Shown here: piece after piece, positions 7,859-16,776 of the stretch
How the letters are laid out: every line of letters begins with the position of its first letter
Position numbering within the stretch: position 1 is the first letter of the stretch
From: a virus
DNA length: 35,749 nt
Virus record (IMG/VR): IMGVR_UViG_3300044628_000292
Span: 1 to 35,749 of that record
Strand: one strand, 5' to 3'
Position numbers and translations under genes: made by a program
Notes under the pieces: generated by a model
Told to the model about the DNA's origin: nothing
The model's input: the letters and a program-made list of their open reading frames with translations, nothing else
Database searches by the model: none

Positions 7859-8962
7859 ATGAAAATACTTGAGATGATGGTTGGTAGTCGTGGCATGGGT
7901 GACGCTAAAGCGATGGCTGAGATGCTACGTCGCATGGGGCGTCGTGGTGACACCATGCTTGCTCACATTACGCCAGAAGAAGCTGAGATGCTGATGGAGG
8001 CTGGTGGTAGCGGCACCATTAACCCGGTTACTGGCTTGCCTGAGTTTGCTCCTCGCCGTTTAGATACCTACTATGGCTTTGAGCCGGACGCACAAACCAC
8101 TCGTGTTCCAGAGCCAGAGATTGAGCGTTTCCAGCCTGCGCCAGAACGAACTGTTAGCAGTGACATTAGACAAGAACGCCTCAATCCAGAGGTGGACTTT
8201 ACTGCTGGCTTAACAAGAAGGTATCAACAAGAGCCTCGTTTGCCTGATTATGAAAGCGTTGACTTTGCTCGTATGCCAGAGCGTCAAACCTTTCCAACAG
8301 ATTTTCAAACACAGCGTTTGCCACAACTGGCAAACATTGATGTAATGAACCGAGGCAATGTTCCTGAATTCAGACCTTTGGAAGACATTGAGGCACCAAC
8401 TAGACAGCCGGGGTTTGCAGAACGCGCTGAAAAAGGATTGCAAGAACTGCAAGACATACTAGATCGTTACCCAAATCTGACACGCGCTGGTACTGCGGGT
8501 GCTAGCGTTTTAGCGCAAGCCTTGATGTTCAATCAGGCTAATCAGGCTATGCGTCGTGACATTGAAGCTACTCGCGCTGCTGCTCAACCTTTCCGTCAAG
8601 CGCAATCTGAAGCAATGGGTCGCGCTACTGGCGAAGGTTTAACAGCAGAGCAACAGCAAGAGTTAGAGATTCAACAGGCCCGTGCGCGTGAGCAATTAGG
8701 TCAGCGTGGTACGCCAACAGGCAGTGCAGCCGCAGGTATTCTGGCAGCACAGCAGCGTCGTGCGCGTAGCCTAGCCCGTCAAGAGAGTTTTGGTGAAGCC
8801 TTGCGCCTTGCTAACATTGCAGATCAGTATGACCGTCGCGCACTAGAGATGGAATTGCAGCGTGATCAGCAGTTGGCACAGTTGTTTGCTGGCATTCTAG
8901 GCCGTGAAGTACAGCAGGCACAGCGTACTCAAGCGCCTGCGCCAGCCGCTACCGGGAGGTAA
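7859..8962 (+). CDS. Internal virion / structural protein, coiled-coil
   Basis: 367 residues from ATG 7859 (a GTG at 7850 would add three residues). It begins MKILEMMVGSRGMGDAKAMA, then has a Pro/Arg/Glu-rich middle that looks unstructured. An Arg/Gln/Ala-rich helical C-terminal half (about 200-355, including QQELEIQQARAREQLGQRG and ARSLARQESFGEALRLAN) is probably a long coiled coil. It has no catalytic motif. It is the second of four adjacent large late genes, so an ejected or tail-interior protein is the likely role. Confidence 0.6.
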   Translation: MKILEMMVGSRGMGDAKAMAEMLRRMGRRGDTMLAHITPEEAEMLMEAGGSGTINPVTGLPEFAPRRLDTYYGFEPDAQTTRVPEPEIERFQPAPERTVSSDIRQERLNPEVDFTAGLTRRYQQEPRLPDYESVDFARMPERQTFPTDFQTQRLPQLANIDVMNRGNVPEFRPLEDIEAPTRQPGFAERAEKGLQELQDILDRYPNLTRAGTAGASVLAQALMFNQANQAMRRDIEATRAAAQPFRQAQSEAMGRATGEGLTAEQQQELEIQQARAREQLGQRGTPTGSAAAGILAAQQRRARSLARQESFGEALRLANIADQYDRRALEMELQRDQQLAQLFAGILGREVQQAQRTQAPAPAATGR

Positions 8963-8964
8963 TC

Positions 8965-10329
8965 ATGGCAGTTGATACATTGAGTGACGCACTAGGTACA
9001 GCACCGTCCTTAGTTAGGGGTTTGGGTGCGCAGACAGGCATGAAAGGGCGTGCAGATTTTGCGCGTAGCAAGATAGCCGAAACCTTTGAATCTGGTGCTA
9101 GGGCTGAAGAAGAAGCAGCTAAAACACAGTTTGGCATCGAGCAAGGTCAGCGACAGCGAGAAGCTACAGCAGAGCGTGACTTGGCAAACAAGTCCAGAAT
9201 TGAAGCATCACGCTTAGAACTGGAAAACCAACCTTATCAGCAGTTTGAAGCGCCGCAGATTAAAGCCTCGGACTACGCCAAGAATGCTGGTATGCGTTTG
9301 TTGTCTTCGCTAATTGTTGGTGGCATTGGTGGCGCTTCAGCCCGCGCCCAGTTAGTTGCCATTCGTGAAATGCAGGATGCTGAAGACCGTGTGCAAGGCG
9401 AAAGATTTAGTGCTGCCAAGCTAAAGTTTGATGAGGCAGATAGGGCGCGTAAAGAGCATAACAATATGCTTAAAGATCGCTTTGACCGTATGCTGAATCT
9501 GCTTTCTAAAGATCGTAATGCAGCAATGGTAGAGGCCAAGCTAATTGAAAGTCAGGCTGGTAATGGCTTGATTGCTGCACAGCTACGCAAAGGAAACTAT
9601 CAGAAAGCCTATGAGCTATTCACAAAAGCTATTGCTGCTTCTGATCAGGCTGATGCTGAACTAGCAAAGCAGCAGGCTATTTTGGCTGGTAAAAAAGAAC
9701 TCAAGGCTATGGGTGGCGGTGGTGGCGAGAAAAAGGTCAAGATTAGTGATTTGCCATCGGATTTGCGTAAGCAACTGAAAGAGGCTGGCGATGCTGTTAC
9801 CAACCTTAGCAATGTTGATTCAACAAAAAATGATAAATACTTTGGTATTACCTCATCGGCAACTGCTGGTTCATTGATGCTTCAAGCCGTTGAACGTGGT
9901 GGCAATTTTGCGGATGTTGCAAACAGAGTTGCCAGTAAACCAATAGATGCTCAAACAGTGAACTGGTGGAAATCTTATTGGGAATACATTTCTAAAGTTA
10001 GAAACCAATTGTACGGCGCTACATTAACTTCAAACGAACAGGCAGACTTTGAGCGCTTTACGATTACGCCAGCTACAACGCCAGAAATTGCAAAACTATA
10101 CTTTACCCGTCAGCGTAAAGTTTTAGATGATGCAATAAAAAGAAAGCAAGGTGAGGCTCTAGGCGCATTGAAAGCACAAACGCCTGAAGAACTTGTAGGC
10201 TCTTTAAGCGGTGCTGGTGGCTCCCGTATCCCAACGGTAAACACGCAAGCAGAGTTTGATGCCGTGCCTCCGGGTGGTGAGTACATTGATGCGCAAACAG
10301 GCAAGCGTGCTAAAAAACCAATGAGGTAA
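8965..10329 (+). CDS. Internal virion / ejection-type protein
   Basis: 454 residues, ATG after a strong GGGAGGTAATC site. Most of the chain is charged helix (about 30-250), with a short hydrophobic Gly/Ser stretch RLLSSLIVGGIGGASARAQL (about 110-130) that could insert in a membrane. The C-terminal third contains aromatic-rich segments (NWWKSYWEYISKVRN). It resembles the middle-sized ejection proteins of podoviruses in size, place and composition, but I cannot assign it to a named family. Confidence 0.6.
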   Translation: MAVDTLSDALGTAPSLVRGLGAQTGMKGRADFARSKIAETFESGARAEEEAAKTQFGIEQGQRQREATAERDLANKSRIEASRLELENQPYQQFEAPQIKASDYAKNAGMRLLSSLIVGGIGGASARAQLVAIREMQDAEDRVQGERFSAAKLKFDEADRARKEHNNMLKDRFDRMLNLLSKDRNAAMVEAKLIESQAGNGLIAAQLRKGNYQKAYELFTKAIAASDQADAELAKQQAILAGKKELKAMGGGGGEKKVKISDLPSDLRKQLKEAGDAVTNLSNVDSTKNDKYFGITSSATAGSLMLQAVERGGNFADVANRVASKPIDAQTVNWWKSYWEYISKVRNQLYGATLTSNEQADFERFTITPATTPEIAKLYFTRQRKVLDDAIKRKQGEALGALKAQTPEELVGSLSGAGGSRIPTVNTQAEFDAVPPGGEYIDAQTGKRAKKPMR

Positions 10330-10331
10330 TC

Positions 10332-12704
10332 ATGGCAAGAGATCGTTTTGGTGGCGAGGTGGTTGCTGAACAGCCTAAGACAGATCGTTTTGGCGGTAGT
10401 CTGGTAGATCAGATTCCCGGTCAAAGCGAGGAAACGCTACGCGCTGCTGCAAACTTGCCGCCTGAAAGCCGTATTGTCACTAAGTCACCCTTTGAGACTG
10501 GCTTGGAAGCAATAGGTGCTGTGCCAGTCTTAGGTGGTGTTTCAAAACTGTTTGAGCTTGGCGCAAGAGGTACACGACTTGCACCGTATGGAGCGCGTGC
10601 CGCTGATGTATTCATTCCCAAAACTGGCAGAGAGTTGCTCAAGACAGGTGCTTTGACTGGCTTGGGTGGTGCCGCTGCACAAACAGCAAGTAACCTGCTA
10701 CCGCCAGAAACTAACCCGTTGGCACGTTTTGGCGTTGAGACTGTGGTTGGTGGAGGCACCGAAGGTCTGGCACGTTCACTGGGTGTTGCTGGTCGTGGCT
10801 TGCGCCCAATGCTCCCCGGTGGCGTTGAGAGTGCCGCAAAGCGTGTAGTCAGAGCAATGACACCACAGCAAGTGGCTGCACTACCTCAAACTGTGGAATC
10901 TAAGATTGCAATGGTGCGTGCTGCGCAAGAGAAGTTGCGTGGCAAGCCAATGAATGAGCCAATTGATGCGGCAGAAGTTGCAAGGCTGCTAAACATTGAG
11001 TCGGTTGAGGGTCGGCGTCGTGGTGAGCAATTGGCAGGTAGCTTAGTTTCTGGCACTGAAGCGCGTCTTGCGCAGATTAGTCAGCCTCGCACGATGGAAG
11101 CTATCGGTGCTGATGCTCGTCAATTGGCTGCTGATAGATTAAAAGCCTTGCGTGATGCTAGAGAAGCTGCAACCAACACTAACAAACAAGCCATGCTTAC
11201 CGAAGCCCGTAATAAGGAATTGCAAGGGCAGGGGGTGGAAGGCACTAGGGCTTTCAAAAACATGGAAGTTGCATTGGATGCGTTTATACGCGATCCGATA
11301 ACAAAAAGAGAACGTATTACTGGTGCAACCAAAAGCCAGTTTGATGAAGTTCGCCGAGAAGCTCTTGGTATTACTTACGATCCGTTGACGGGTCAAACAA
11401 GCAAGGCTAAGGTTGGTTTTGAGCGCCTTGAGCAATTGCGTCGCCGGTTGGGTGATCGTGCTTCTGGTCTGCCCGAAACTGGCTTTGATGCCATTGGTCA
11501 GCAAGATGCCAAAGACCTTAAAGGTTTGGTTGAACGCATCATGTCTGAGTTTACTGGCAAAAGGTTTGACAAGTACCGTGCTGATTATGAGGAATTAAGT
11601 CAGCCAATTAACCAGTTTGCAACTGAGGTTGGTCAGGCTTTGACTGCGCCAAGTCAGCAAATTCGTGGCGCAATGGCTACCCAAGCCTCAACTTTGCCTG
11701 CAAAAATCTTTAGCACACCGGAGAATGTTGATGACTTTATTAACTTTACTGGTGGTAATCGGACTGCTGTTGAGAATCTGGCTAGAAATTATGTAAGCGC
11801 AGAGCTTAGAGAAAAGACGCCTGCGCAAATTCGCTCTTGGTTAAACCAAAACAGTGAGTGGCTAACACGCTTTCCCAATCTCAATAAAGAGTTTGCTGAC
11901 TACGCACGCAAGGCAGCACAGACTGAGCGCACTGTAGCCAAGACTGGCAAGCTAACTGAGCAGCGTGCCAAGATGTTTGAGATGGGTGGCACTCAGACAC
12001 AGCAAGCTGAGAGTTTCAAAAACTTGATTATGGGCAATAGTACCGTGCGCGACGTTGCCTCTGCCGCCAAAGTCTTGGGTAGAACACCTGAAGGTGCTGA
12101 AGCATTTAAGGCTGGTGTGCGTGACCTGATCGGCACCTTGCCTCCGGGGGCAATTGAGAGAAGTTACCGTGATCGCATCAAGCCTTCCATGCAGGCTAGT
12201 GGCTTGTACACGCCGGATGAGCTTCGGTTTATAGATGAAGCTGTTGCTGACATGGTAAGCATACAAAATGTTATTAGCCGGGCATCCCAAAACATAGGTC
12301 GTGTACCGGGTACAGAATCTTCTGCGCAGGAGCTTACTCGCCTGATCAACAATGAGTTGGCGCAGGTCAGGAAGGGTAGCGCTGTGGCTGGATTGTATGC
12401 AGCAGGTTTAGCTGCATTAGGAAGTCGGTTTGTCCCAGAGATCACGCCGGGCGTTGCAGCGGCAGGTGGCGCTGCGGTAGCTACTGGCGGTAAATTTGCC
12501 TATGATCGCTATACCCAGTATGTTGCCAACATTCGAGCAGCCGTTAGTGACATTGTGACTGATCCGGTCAAGTTAAAGCAGGTAATGAAGGCTCCCAAAG
12601 AGCAACGTCAGGGTGTTATTGCAACACTGATCCGTCAAACCATTGGTACGCAAGTTGGCACTAGAGCGCCAGAAAGGATTGAAAATGCCCCTAATGAAAG
12701 GTAA
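10332..12704 (+). CDS. Large internal virion / ejection protein
   Basis: 790 residues, the largest uninterrupted product in the window, started by GAGGTAATC-ATG. The N-terminus carries two copies of a DRFGG motif (residues 4-8 and 18-22). A hydrophobic Gly-rich region follows (about 60-125), then a long Arg/Glu/Ala/Leu-rich helical body, and a second hydrophobic segment near 700-740 (GLYAAGLAALG, AAGGAAVATGG). This size and pattern fit the last and largest ejection protein of podoviruses. No transglycosylase or peptidase motif was seen. The downstream small basic gene starts inside its end. Confidence 0.62.
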   Translation: MARDRFGGEVVAEQPKTDRFGGSLVDQIPGQSEETLRAAANLPPESRIVTKSPFETGLEAIGAVPVLGGVSKLFELGARGTRLAPYGARAADVFIPKTGRELLKTGALTGLGGAAAQTASNLLPPETNPLARFGVETVVGGGTEGLARSLGVAGRGLRPMLPGGVESAAKRVVRAMTPQQVAALPQTVESKIAMVRAAQEKLRGKPMNEPIDAAEVARLLNIESVEGRRRGEQLAGSLVSGTEARLAQISQPRTMEAIGADARQLAADRLKALRDAREAATNTNKQAMLTEARNKELQGQGVEGTRAFKNMEVALDAFIRDPITKRERITGATKSQFDEVRREALGITYDPLTGQTSKAKVGFERLEQLRRRLGDRASGLPETGFDAIGQQDAKDLKGLVERIMSEFTGKRFDKYRADYEELSQPINQFATEVGQALTAPSQQIRGAMATQASTLPAKIFSTPENVDDFINFTGGNRTAVENLARNYVSAELREKTPAQIRSWLNQNSEWLTRFPNLNKEFADYARKAAQTERTVAKTGKLTEQRAKMFEMGGTQTQQAESFKNLIMGNSTVRDVASAAKVLGRTPEGAEAFKAGVRDLIGTLPPGAIERSYRDRIKPSMQASGLYTPDELRFIDEAVADMVSIQNVISRASQNIGRVPGTESSAQELTRLINNELAQVRKGSAVAGLYAAGLAALGSRFVPEITPGVAAAGGAAVATGGKFAYDRYTQYVANIRAAVSDIVTDPVKLKQVMKAPKEQRQGVIATLIRQTIGTQVGTRAPERIENAPNER

Positions 12705-12876
12705 AAGTGCTAAAACCATTAGCAAGAACATTGGCGAGATGGTTCGTAGCTTCAAGGAATCCGGCAAGATTGGTACGAGTAAGCCTGCAAGCGTGCGTAA
12801 AGCTGTCAAACAGGCTTCGGCGATTGCTTACTCGAAAGCTGGCAAATCGCGTATGAAGCGGGGGAGCAAGCGATGA
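12685..12876 (+). CDS. Small basic protein, DUF6496-like
   Basis: 63 residues from ATG 12685, with AAGGA 7 bases upstream, overlapping the end of the ejection-protein gene by 20 bp. The pattern ISKNIGEMVRSFKESGKIG followed by KQASAIAYSKAGKS recalls the widespread phage and bacterial DUF6496 family (recalled, not searched). It is highly basic and may bind nucleic acid. Its stop overlaps the next start. Confidence 0.65.
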   Translation: MPLMKGKSAKTISKNIGEMVRSFKESGKIGTSKPASVRKAVKQASAIAYSKAGKSRMKRGSKR

Positions 12877-13046
12877 ATTACGACAATGGTGGTAGCAATG
12901 ACAAGATGAACTCTGGCGTGGAGGAGTTACGCCGGATGAAAGAATCTGCCAAGCAAATGGCAGACAAACGAGGTGGCCCAATGCTGGTTAGCGTTCGGAC
13001 TACCATGCTGCGTCAGAAACGTGACAATCGGAAAATGGAAAGGTGA
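12873..13046 (+). CDS. Small hypothetical protein
   Basis: 57 residues beginning MNYDNGGSNDKMNSG and ending in a Lys/Arg-rich helix. ATG overlaps the previous stop by 4 bp (ATGA) and is preceded by GGGGAG. It lies in a run of small basic genes between the ejection proteins and the lysis genes. No family recognised. Confidence 0.55.
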   Translation: MNYDNGGSNDKMNSGVEELRRMKESAKQMADKRGGPMLVSVRTTMLRQKRDNRKMER

Positions 13047-13054
13047 GGTGGGTT

Positions 13055-13231
13055 ATGCCAGAAGATATGACTATAGTGGAAAAGATCAAAGACGCTGCCA
13101 GAGCTTATGGGCGTGCTTATAAAGAAGGTCTTGGAATGCGCTCTGATGAAAAAGAAGATGAAAAAACAGAAATGAAACGGGGAGCATATCGTGAAAAAAG
13201 ACCAGCACAGACCCGCCGAGCGAAACGATGA
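13055..13231 (+). CDS. Small basic hypothetical protein
   Basis: 58 residues from ATG 13055 with a GAGGTGGG site before it. One amphipathic helix (KIKDAARAYGRAYKEGLG) is followed by a mixed charged, Arg-rich tail. The following gene begins within its last codons. Unknown function. Confidence 0.5.
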   Translation: MPEDMTIVEKIKDAARAYGRAYKEGLGMRSDEKEDEKTEMKRGAYREKRPAQTRRAKR

Positions 13232-13434
13232 AAAAACAAAAGGGGCTGAATCCAGAACTTGAGCAGGCTATCTATGACCTACTCAAACAAACAATGAATG
13301 ATCCAATAGCATCACTGACAGACAAAACTAAGGTACTAGACCGGGTGTTGAAGCTAGAGCAGATCAAGCAAAAAATCAGTGACGATGAATGGGGCAAAGG
13401 GTTTTTTAATCCTGACGATGAAGGAGATGAGTAA
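13228..13434 (+). CDS. Small helical protein, function unknown
   Basis: 68 residues. Two predicted helices (LEQAIYDLLKQTMN and TKVLDRVLKLEQIKQKI) lead to a conserved-looking DDEWGKGFF and an acidic tail. Similar short proteins are frequent in podovirus late regions. A small-terminase-like or DNA-binding role has no direct support here, and the gene is far from the large terminase. Its stop overlaps the next ATG. Confidence 0.55.
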   Translation: MKKQKGLNPELEQAIYDLLKQTMNDPIASLTDKTKVLDRVLKLEQIKQKISDDEWGKGFFNPDDEGDE

Positions 13435-13640
13435 TGGTAGACGGGGCTGCGTTGAGAATTATTAACATTGCAATGGATGTTTTGTCACACAAGGTGTTGA
13501 CGTTCGTTGCTCTGCTGTTTTGCTTTGTGTTGGCTTGCTGGACAATGGTGATGCCAACATGGGAAAGGATGGCGATGTCTGCTTTCTTTGCTGTCTTTAT
13601 TTACTTGCCGTGCATGATCGTTGAAAGGAAATCAACATGA
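13434..13640 (+). CDS. Small membrane protein with two transmembrane segments
   Basis: 68 residues with two membrane spans (about 20-38, VLTFVALLFCFVLACWTMV, and about 45-62, MAMSAFFAVFIYLPCMIV). Both ends overlap their neighbours (TAATG upstream, ATGA downstream). It could take part in lysis or membrane change, as a holin-like protein would, but the better holin candidate is at 14878. Confidence 0.6.
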   Translation: MVDGAALRIINIAMDVLSHKVLTFVALLFCFVLACWTMVMPTWERMAMSAFFAVFIYLPCMIVERKST

Positions 13641-13876
13641 AACTTAACATTAACAAAACTAGCACGACTGTCATGATGTCAGACAATAGTGAGTACAAGG
13701 GCAGCGCGGGTGAACCCTACCGTTGCGCTTCTGTGGCTGACACTTATGGTCGTGGCAAACCTACTCGCACCAATCCTATGGGCTTTATGAGTATGCAGTG
13801 CTTTTCTGGTTCTGCTGATCAAAAGAAGTCGCCAACATCAAAGCCGGGCAACGCTGGTGGTAAAAGGATCATCTAA
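13637..13876 (+). CDS. Small hypothetical protein
   Basis: 79 residues starting at an ATGA overlap. Rich in Ser, Lys and Gly, with little predicted secondary structure; SDNSEYKGSAGEPYRCASVA is its most distinctive part. It precedes the small beta-rich protein at 13876 with a one-base overlap. No family recognised. Confidence 0.5.
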   Translation: MKLNINKTSTTVMMSDNSEYKGSAGEPYRCASVADTYGRGKPTRTNPMGFMSMQCFSGSADQKKSPTSKPGNAGGKRII

Positions 13877-14223
13877 TGGCTAACAATATTGCTTTTCAAG
13901 AGATGGGCAAAACGGTGCGGATCAACGTCGGCACCACCGCTAATACAATAGCCATAACAGCCGATTCTCCGTGCAACCAACTTCGTATTCATAATGGCAC
14001 AGCAGGAGAAGTGTTTATTCGTTGCGGAACAACGGCAACAAGCAATGCAGCTATTCCTGTAGCTGGCACGCCTAATTACGGCACGGTTTTGCATAACAAT
14101 TCAACTGTAATTTTTACATCGCCTCGCGCACCAACCCCTGAAGGCGGCTATGTATTTTATGTCTCTGCGATTGTGGCTTCGGGTACGGCGACTGTATATG
14201 TCACGCCGGGTGAGGGTTTGTAA
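13876..14223 (+). CDS. Small beta-rich virion-type protein (paralogue of 2683-3015)
   Basis: 115 residues, beta-rich with repeated Ile/Val/Thr patterns (NTIAITADSPCNQLRIHN, GEVFIRCGTTA). The end ATVYVTPGEGL matches the end of the product at 2683-3015 (AAIYITPGDGS), so the two look like diverged paralogues in separate parts of the late unit. A decoration or fibre-accessory role is possible. The 84 bases after it hold no clear hairpin. Confidence 0.58.
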   Translation: MANNIAFQEMGKTVRINVGTTANTIAITADSPCNQLRIHNGTAGEVFIRCGTTATSNAAIPVAGTPNYGTVLHNNSTVIFTSPRAPTPEGGYVFYVSAIVASGTATVYVTPGEGL

Positions 14224-14307
14224 TCAGCAGCAAATAACTCGGCGTTCCTTCTATCATTATGACTGCACAACAAGTGAGATAAACCAGAGGGGCTGTGCGA
14301 GGATGAA

Positions 14308-14877
14308 ATGATTGTTGAAATATCAACAGCCATTGCTCTGATAAAAGGTGCAAAGGCTGCGTTTGATGTAGCAAAAGATGCTTTTGATGAGATAAGAGAG
14401 TGTGCTGAAGCTGGTAAGTCTGCCCATGAATCATTGGGCGCATTAACCAGCTTTTTTTCTGCCGCAGGAAAAGCAGAAGAAGGTATCGCCAAAGCCAAAG
14501 AGTTGCAGGAAAACCCACCGGAAGATGTGGCGCAAGACAATCGCAGTGATTACGAGATTGTGATTGACATGATGGTGGCAGAAAGACAACTAAAGCAGTT
14601 CTATGTTGAGTTGCGAGAGATGTTTGTTTATCAATTCCAAGAACCCGGATTGTATGAAGAGTTTTGGAGTCGATTAGAGAAGTTGCGGTCTGATCGTAGG
14701 GCTAAAGAAACGGAAAAACGACTGCAACAAAAAGCAATACAAATGGCTGCAAAGCGCAAGAAAAGCCAACAGCTTGATATGATTTACCAAATCATTGCTG
14801 CAATTGTTATAGGCATTATTATTTTTGCATTTGGCTACGGAATGTGGTGGATGCTTCAACAGAAAGGAAGTTTCTAA
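14308..14877 (+). CDS. Tail-anchored membrane protein beside lysis genes
   Basis: 189 residues, ATG after GCGAGGATGAA. A long charged cytosolic helical part (about 1-155) ends with a single membrane segment near the C-terminus (about 160-182, IIAAIVIGIIIFAFGYGMWW). It lies directly before the holin-like gene, so a role in lysis or in the membrane step of infection is plausible. It lacks the signal peptide expected of a spanin. Family not recognised. Confidence 0.6.
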   Translation: MIVEISTAIALIKGAKAAFDVAKDAFDEIRECAEAGKSAHESLGALTSFFSAAGKAEEGIAKAKELQENPPEDVAQDNRSDYEIVIDMMVAERQLKQFYVELREMFVYQFQEPGLYEEFWSRLEKLRSDRRAKETEKRLQQKAIQMAAKRKKSQQLDMIYQIIAAIVIGIIIFAFGYGMWWMLQQKGSF

Positions 14878-15371
14878 TGTTGCCGTTACTTGCTCCGATT
14901 CTTTCTCAGCTTGCTGGTGCTGGTATGCAGAAGGTAGCTGATGCCGTGATGGACAAGGGTTTAGATGCCGTGGAAGACAAACTAGGCATTAAGCTAACGC
15001 CGAATGCTGATGGCGTCCTTGATCCTGCCAAACTTGCTGAAGTAGAAGCTGCCGCCATGAAACACAAAGAATTTATGGCTGAACTGGATCAAAAAGATAG
15101 AGATTCAGCAAGAGCAAACCGACTGGCAATCGTGACAAACAAGGATATTCCGTGGTGGGAAAAGGCTGTCATGCCATTCCTTGCCGTGTTTACAGTGGTG
15201 GCAACATTTACTCTAGTAGGCATTCTCTGCTTCGTAAACATTGCTGATTCGCAAGAACGGATTGTGATCTTCGTACTTGGCTTTGTGACTGCGGTAGCTG
15301 GTCAAGTGTTGAGCTTTTACTTTGGATCGTCGCAAGGCTCCAAAGATAAAACAGAGGCGTTGACGAAATGA
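14878..15371 (+). CDS. Holin-like membrane protein (3TM / GTA-type)
   Basis: 164 residues from ATG 14878, one base after the previous stop. An amphipathic N-terminus and a soluble helical part (to about 95) precede NKDIPWWEKAVMPFLAVF and two strong membrane spans (about 105-123 and 130-152), ending FYFGSSQGSKDKTEAL. This arrangement is typical of the three-helix holins described for gene-transfer agents and many phages. Holins form the membrane lesion that releases the endolysin; the next gene is an M15 endolysin overlapping by 4 bp. Confidence 0.72.
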
Positions 15372-15811
15372 AACTGTCTGAGCATTTCACGCTAGAAGAG
15401 TTGACGGTAAGCGAAACCGCAGCACGGAAAGGCTTGGATAACACGCCAGATAATGATGCTTTGTTCAACCTAAAACGGTTGGCTTTATTTTTAGAAGACG
15501 TAAGAACAGCGGTTGGCAAGGGCGTGCGCATTAACTCGGCGTATCGTGCGCCAGAGGTGAATGCAAGCGTTGGTGGCAGCAAGACAAGCCAGCATTGCAA
15601 AGGACAGGCAGCAGATATTCGGGTTGCTGGCATGACGCCTGATCAAATCTGTCAGGCAATCATTGCGGCTAAGTTGCCGTTTGATCAAGTGATCAGAGAA
15701 TTTGATAGCTGGACACACGTTAGCATTGCCCCTGAAGGCAAGCAGCCGCGCAAGATGGCGCTGATCATAGACAAAAAAGGAACCCGTCCGTATGCCCCGA
15801 AAAAATCCTAG
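15368..15811 (+). CDS. Endolysin, M15-family D-Ala-D-Ala-type peptidase
   Basis: 147 residues. The metal site is clear: SAYRAPEVNASVGGSK, then SQHCKGQAADI with His76 and Asp83, then WTHVSI with His117. This is the M15 peptidase signature (SxHxxGxAxD and a late His). These enzymes cut peptide cross-links in peptidoglycan and end infection. There is no signal peptide, so it needs the holin encoded just upstream (ATGA overlap). No separate wall-binding domain, as is usual for phages of Gram-negative hosts. Confidence 0.88.
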   Translation: MKLSEHFTLEELTVSETAARKGLDNTPDNDALFNLKRLALFLEDVRTAVGKGVRINSAYRAPEVNASVGGSKTSQHCKGQAADIRVAGMTPDQICQAIIAAKLPFDQVIREFDSWTHVSIAPEGKQPRKMALIIDKKGTRPYAPKKS

Positions 15812-16055
15812 TTTGTCGATAGGCAGGGGCGAGAAGCTTCCTGTCAGCAAGGGTGCTGGTTTGACCGCAAAAGGTAGAGCCAAACTTAACCGCGAGACTG
15901 GCAGCAATCTAAAGCCTCCTGCGCCTAATCCAAGGACTAAGAAGGATGCAGGCCGCAAGGCTAGTTTCTGTGCGCGTATGGCTGGTGTAGTGCGTAAGGC
16001 TAAAGGGCCAGCTACACGGGCAAAGGCGTCACTAAGAAGGTGGAACTGCCGATGA
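15792..16055 (+). CDS. Small basic protein, DUF6321-like
   Basis: 87 residues, very basic, overlapping the endolysin end by 20 bp. The order GEKLPVSKGAGLTAKGRAK, RETGSNLKPPAPNP, KKDAGRKASFCARMAG, then KAKGPATRAKASLRRW follows the DUF6321 family found in many phages (recalled, not searched). The arginine and lysine content suggests nucleic-acid contact, but no function is known to me. Confidence 0.7.
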   Translation: MPRKNPSLSIGRGEKLPVSKGAGLTAKGRAKLNRETGSNLKPPAPNPRTKKDAGRKASFCARMAGVVRKAKGPATRAKASLRRWNCR

Positions 16056-16564
16056 GTCATCCAGCGCAAATAGACTTCGTTGCAAATCTGCGGTTTAAGT
16101 TTCCAGAATACTTCGTTGGCAAGAATGTGCTGGAAATAGGTAGCCTAAACATTAACGGTTCAATCAGACCACTCTTTGAGAAATGTACCTATGTTGGGGT
16201 TGATCTTGGCGAGGGAGCCGACGTTGATGTGGTGGCTAGAGGGGAAGACCTCACCTATCAAAATGATAGCTTTGACGTTGTTGCAAGCTGTGAATGTTTT
16301 GAGCATAACCCTGAGTGGGTGGCGACGCTAAAAAACATGATCAGGATGGCGTCAGGTTTGGTATTCTTTAGCTGTGCTACCACTGGACGCAAAGAACACG
16401 GTACACGCAGGACTAGCCCACAAGATGCGCCATTCTGCGGTGACTACTACCGCAACCTGACTGAAGAAGATGTGCGGCAGGAAATAGATTTAAGCGTGTT
16501 CAAGCGGTATGAGTTCAGCACTAACTCAGATTGCCATGACCTTTACTTTTGGGGGATCAAATGA
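16052..16564 (+). CDS. SAM-dependent methyltransferase (class I fold)
   Basis: 170 residues from ATG 16052, with AAGGTGG 8 bases upstream; an upstream GTG at 16040 is possible. Motif I is VLEIGSLNINGS (about 26-37). An acidic strand end follows (TYVGVDLGEG), then DSFDVVASCECFEHNPEW, the usual motif II/III region of class I methyltransferases. The substrate cannot be read; small phage enzymes of this type act on sugars or small molecules more often than on DNA, and no DNA-methylase NPPY-type motif is present. It is late-expressed, at the end of the rightward unit. Confidence 0.72.
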   Translation: MSHPAQIDFVANLRFKFPEYFVGKNVLEIGSLNINGSIRPLFEKCTYVGVDLGEGADVDVVARGEDLTYQNDSFDVVASCECFEHNPEWVATLKNMIRMASGLVFFSCATTGRKEHGTRRTSPQDAPFCGDYYRNLTEEDVRQEIDLSVFKRYEFSTNSDCHDLYFWGIK

Positions 16565-16713
16565 AGACCGGACTTTATAGCAATATCAATGCTAAACAGG
16601 AAAGAATCAAGGCGGGAAGTGGTGAGCGCATGAGAAAGCCGGGAAGTAAAGGTGCGCCCACCGATGCTGCATTCCGTAAGTCTGCCAAGACTGCACGCAA
16701 GACGAAACGCTAA
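16561..16713 (+). CDS. Small basic phage protein
   Basis: 50 residues, ATG overlapping the methyltransferase stop by 4 bp. The pattern TGLYSNINAKQERIKAGSGE followed by MRKPGSKGAP recurs in many uncultured phages as an unnamed family. It is the last gene before the strong terminator of the rightward unit. Function unknown. Confidence 0.65.
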   Translation: MKTGLYSNINAKQERIKAGSGERMRKPGSKGAPTDAAFRKSAKTARKTKR

Positions 16714-16747
16714 TCGCTGCTGGCCTAGTCTTCCCTTCTAGGCTTTC

Positions 16748-16776
16748 CCCCCGCCTTCCTCTGGCGGGGGTTTTTT
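16748..16776 (+). terminator. Rho-independent terminator of the rightward unit
   Basis: An 8-bp GC stem (CCCCCGCC at 16748-16755, GGCGGGGG at 16763-16770) with a 7-base loop is followed by six T. It is oriented for the + strand and separates the converging rightward and leftward units. Confidence 0.9.
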
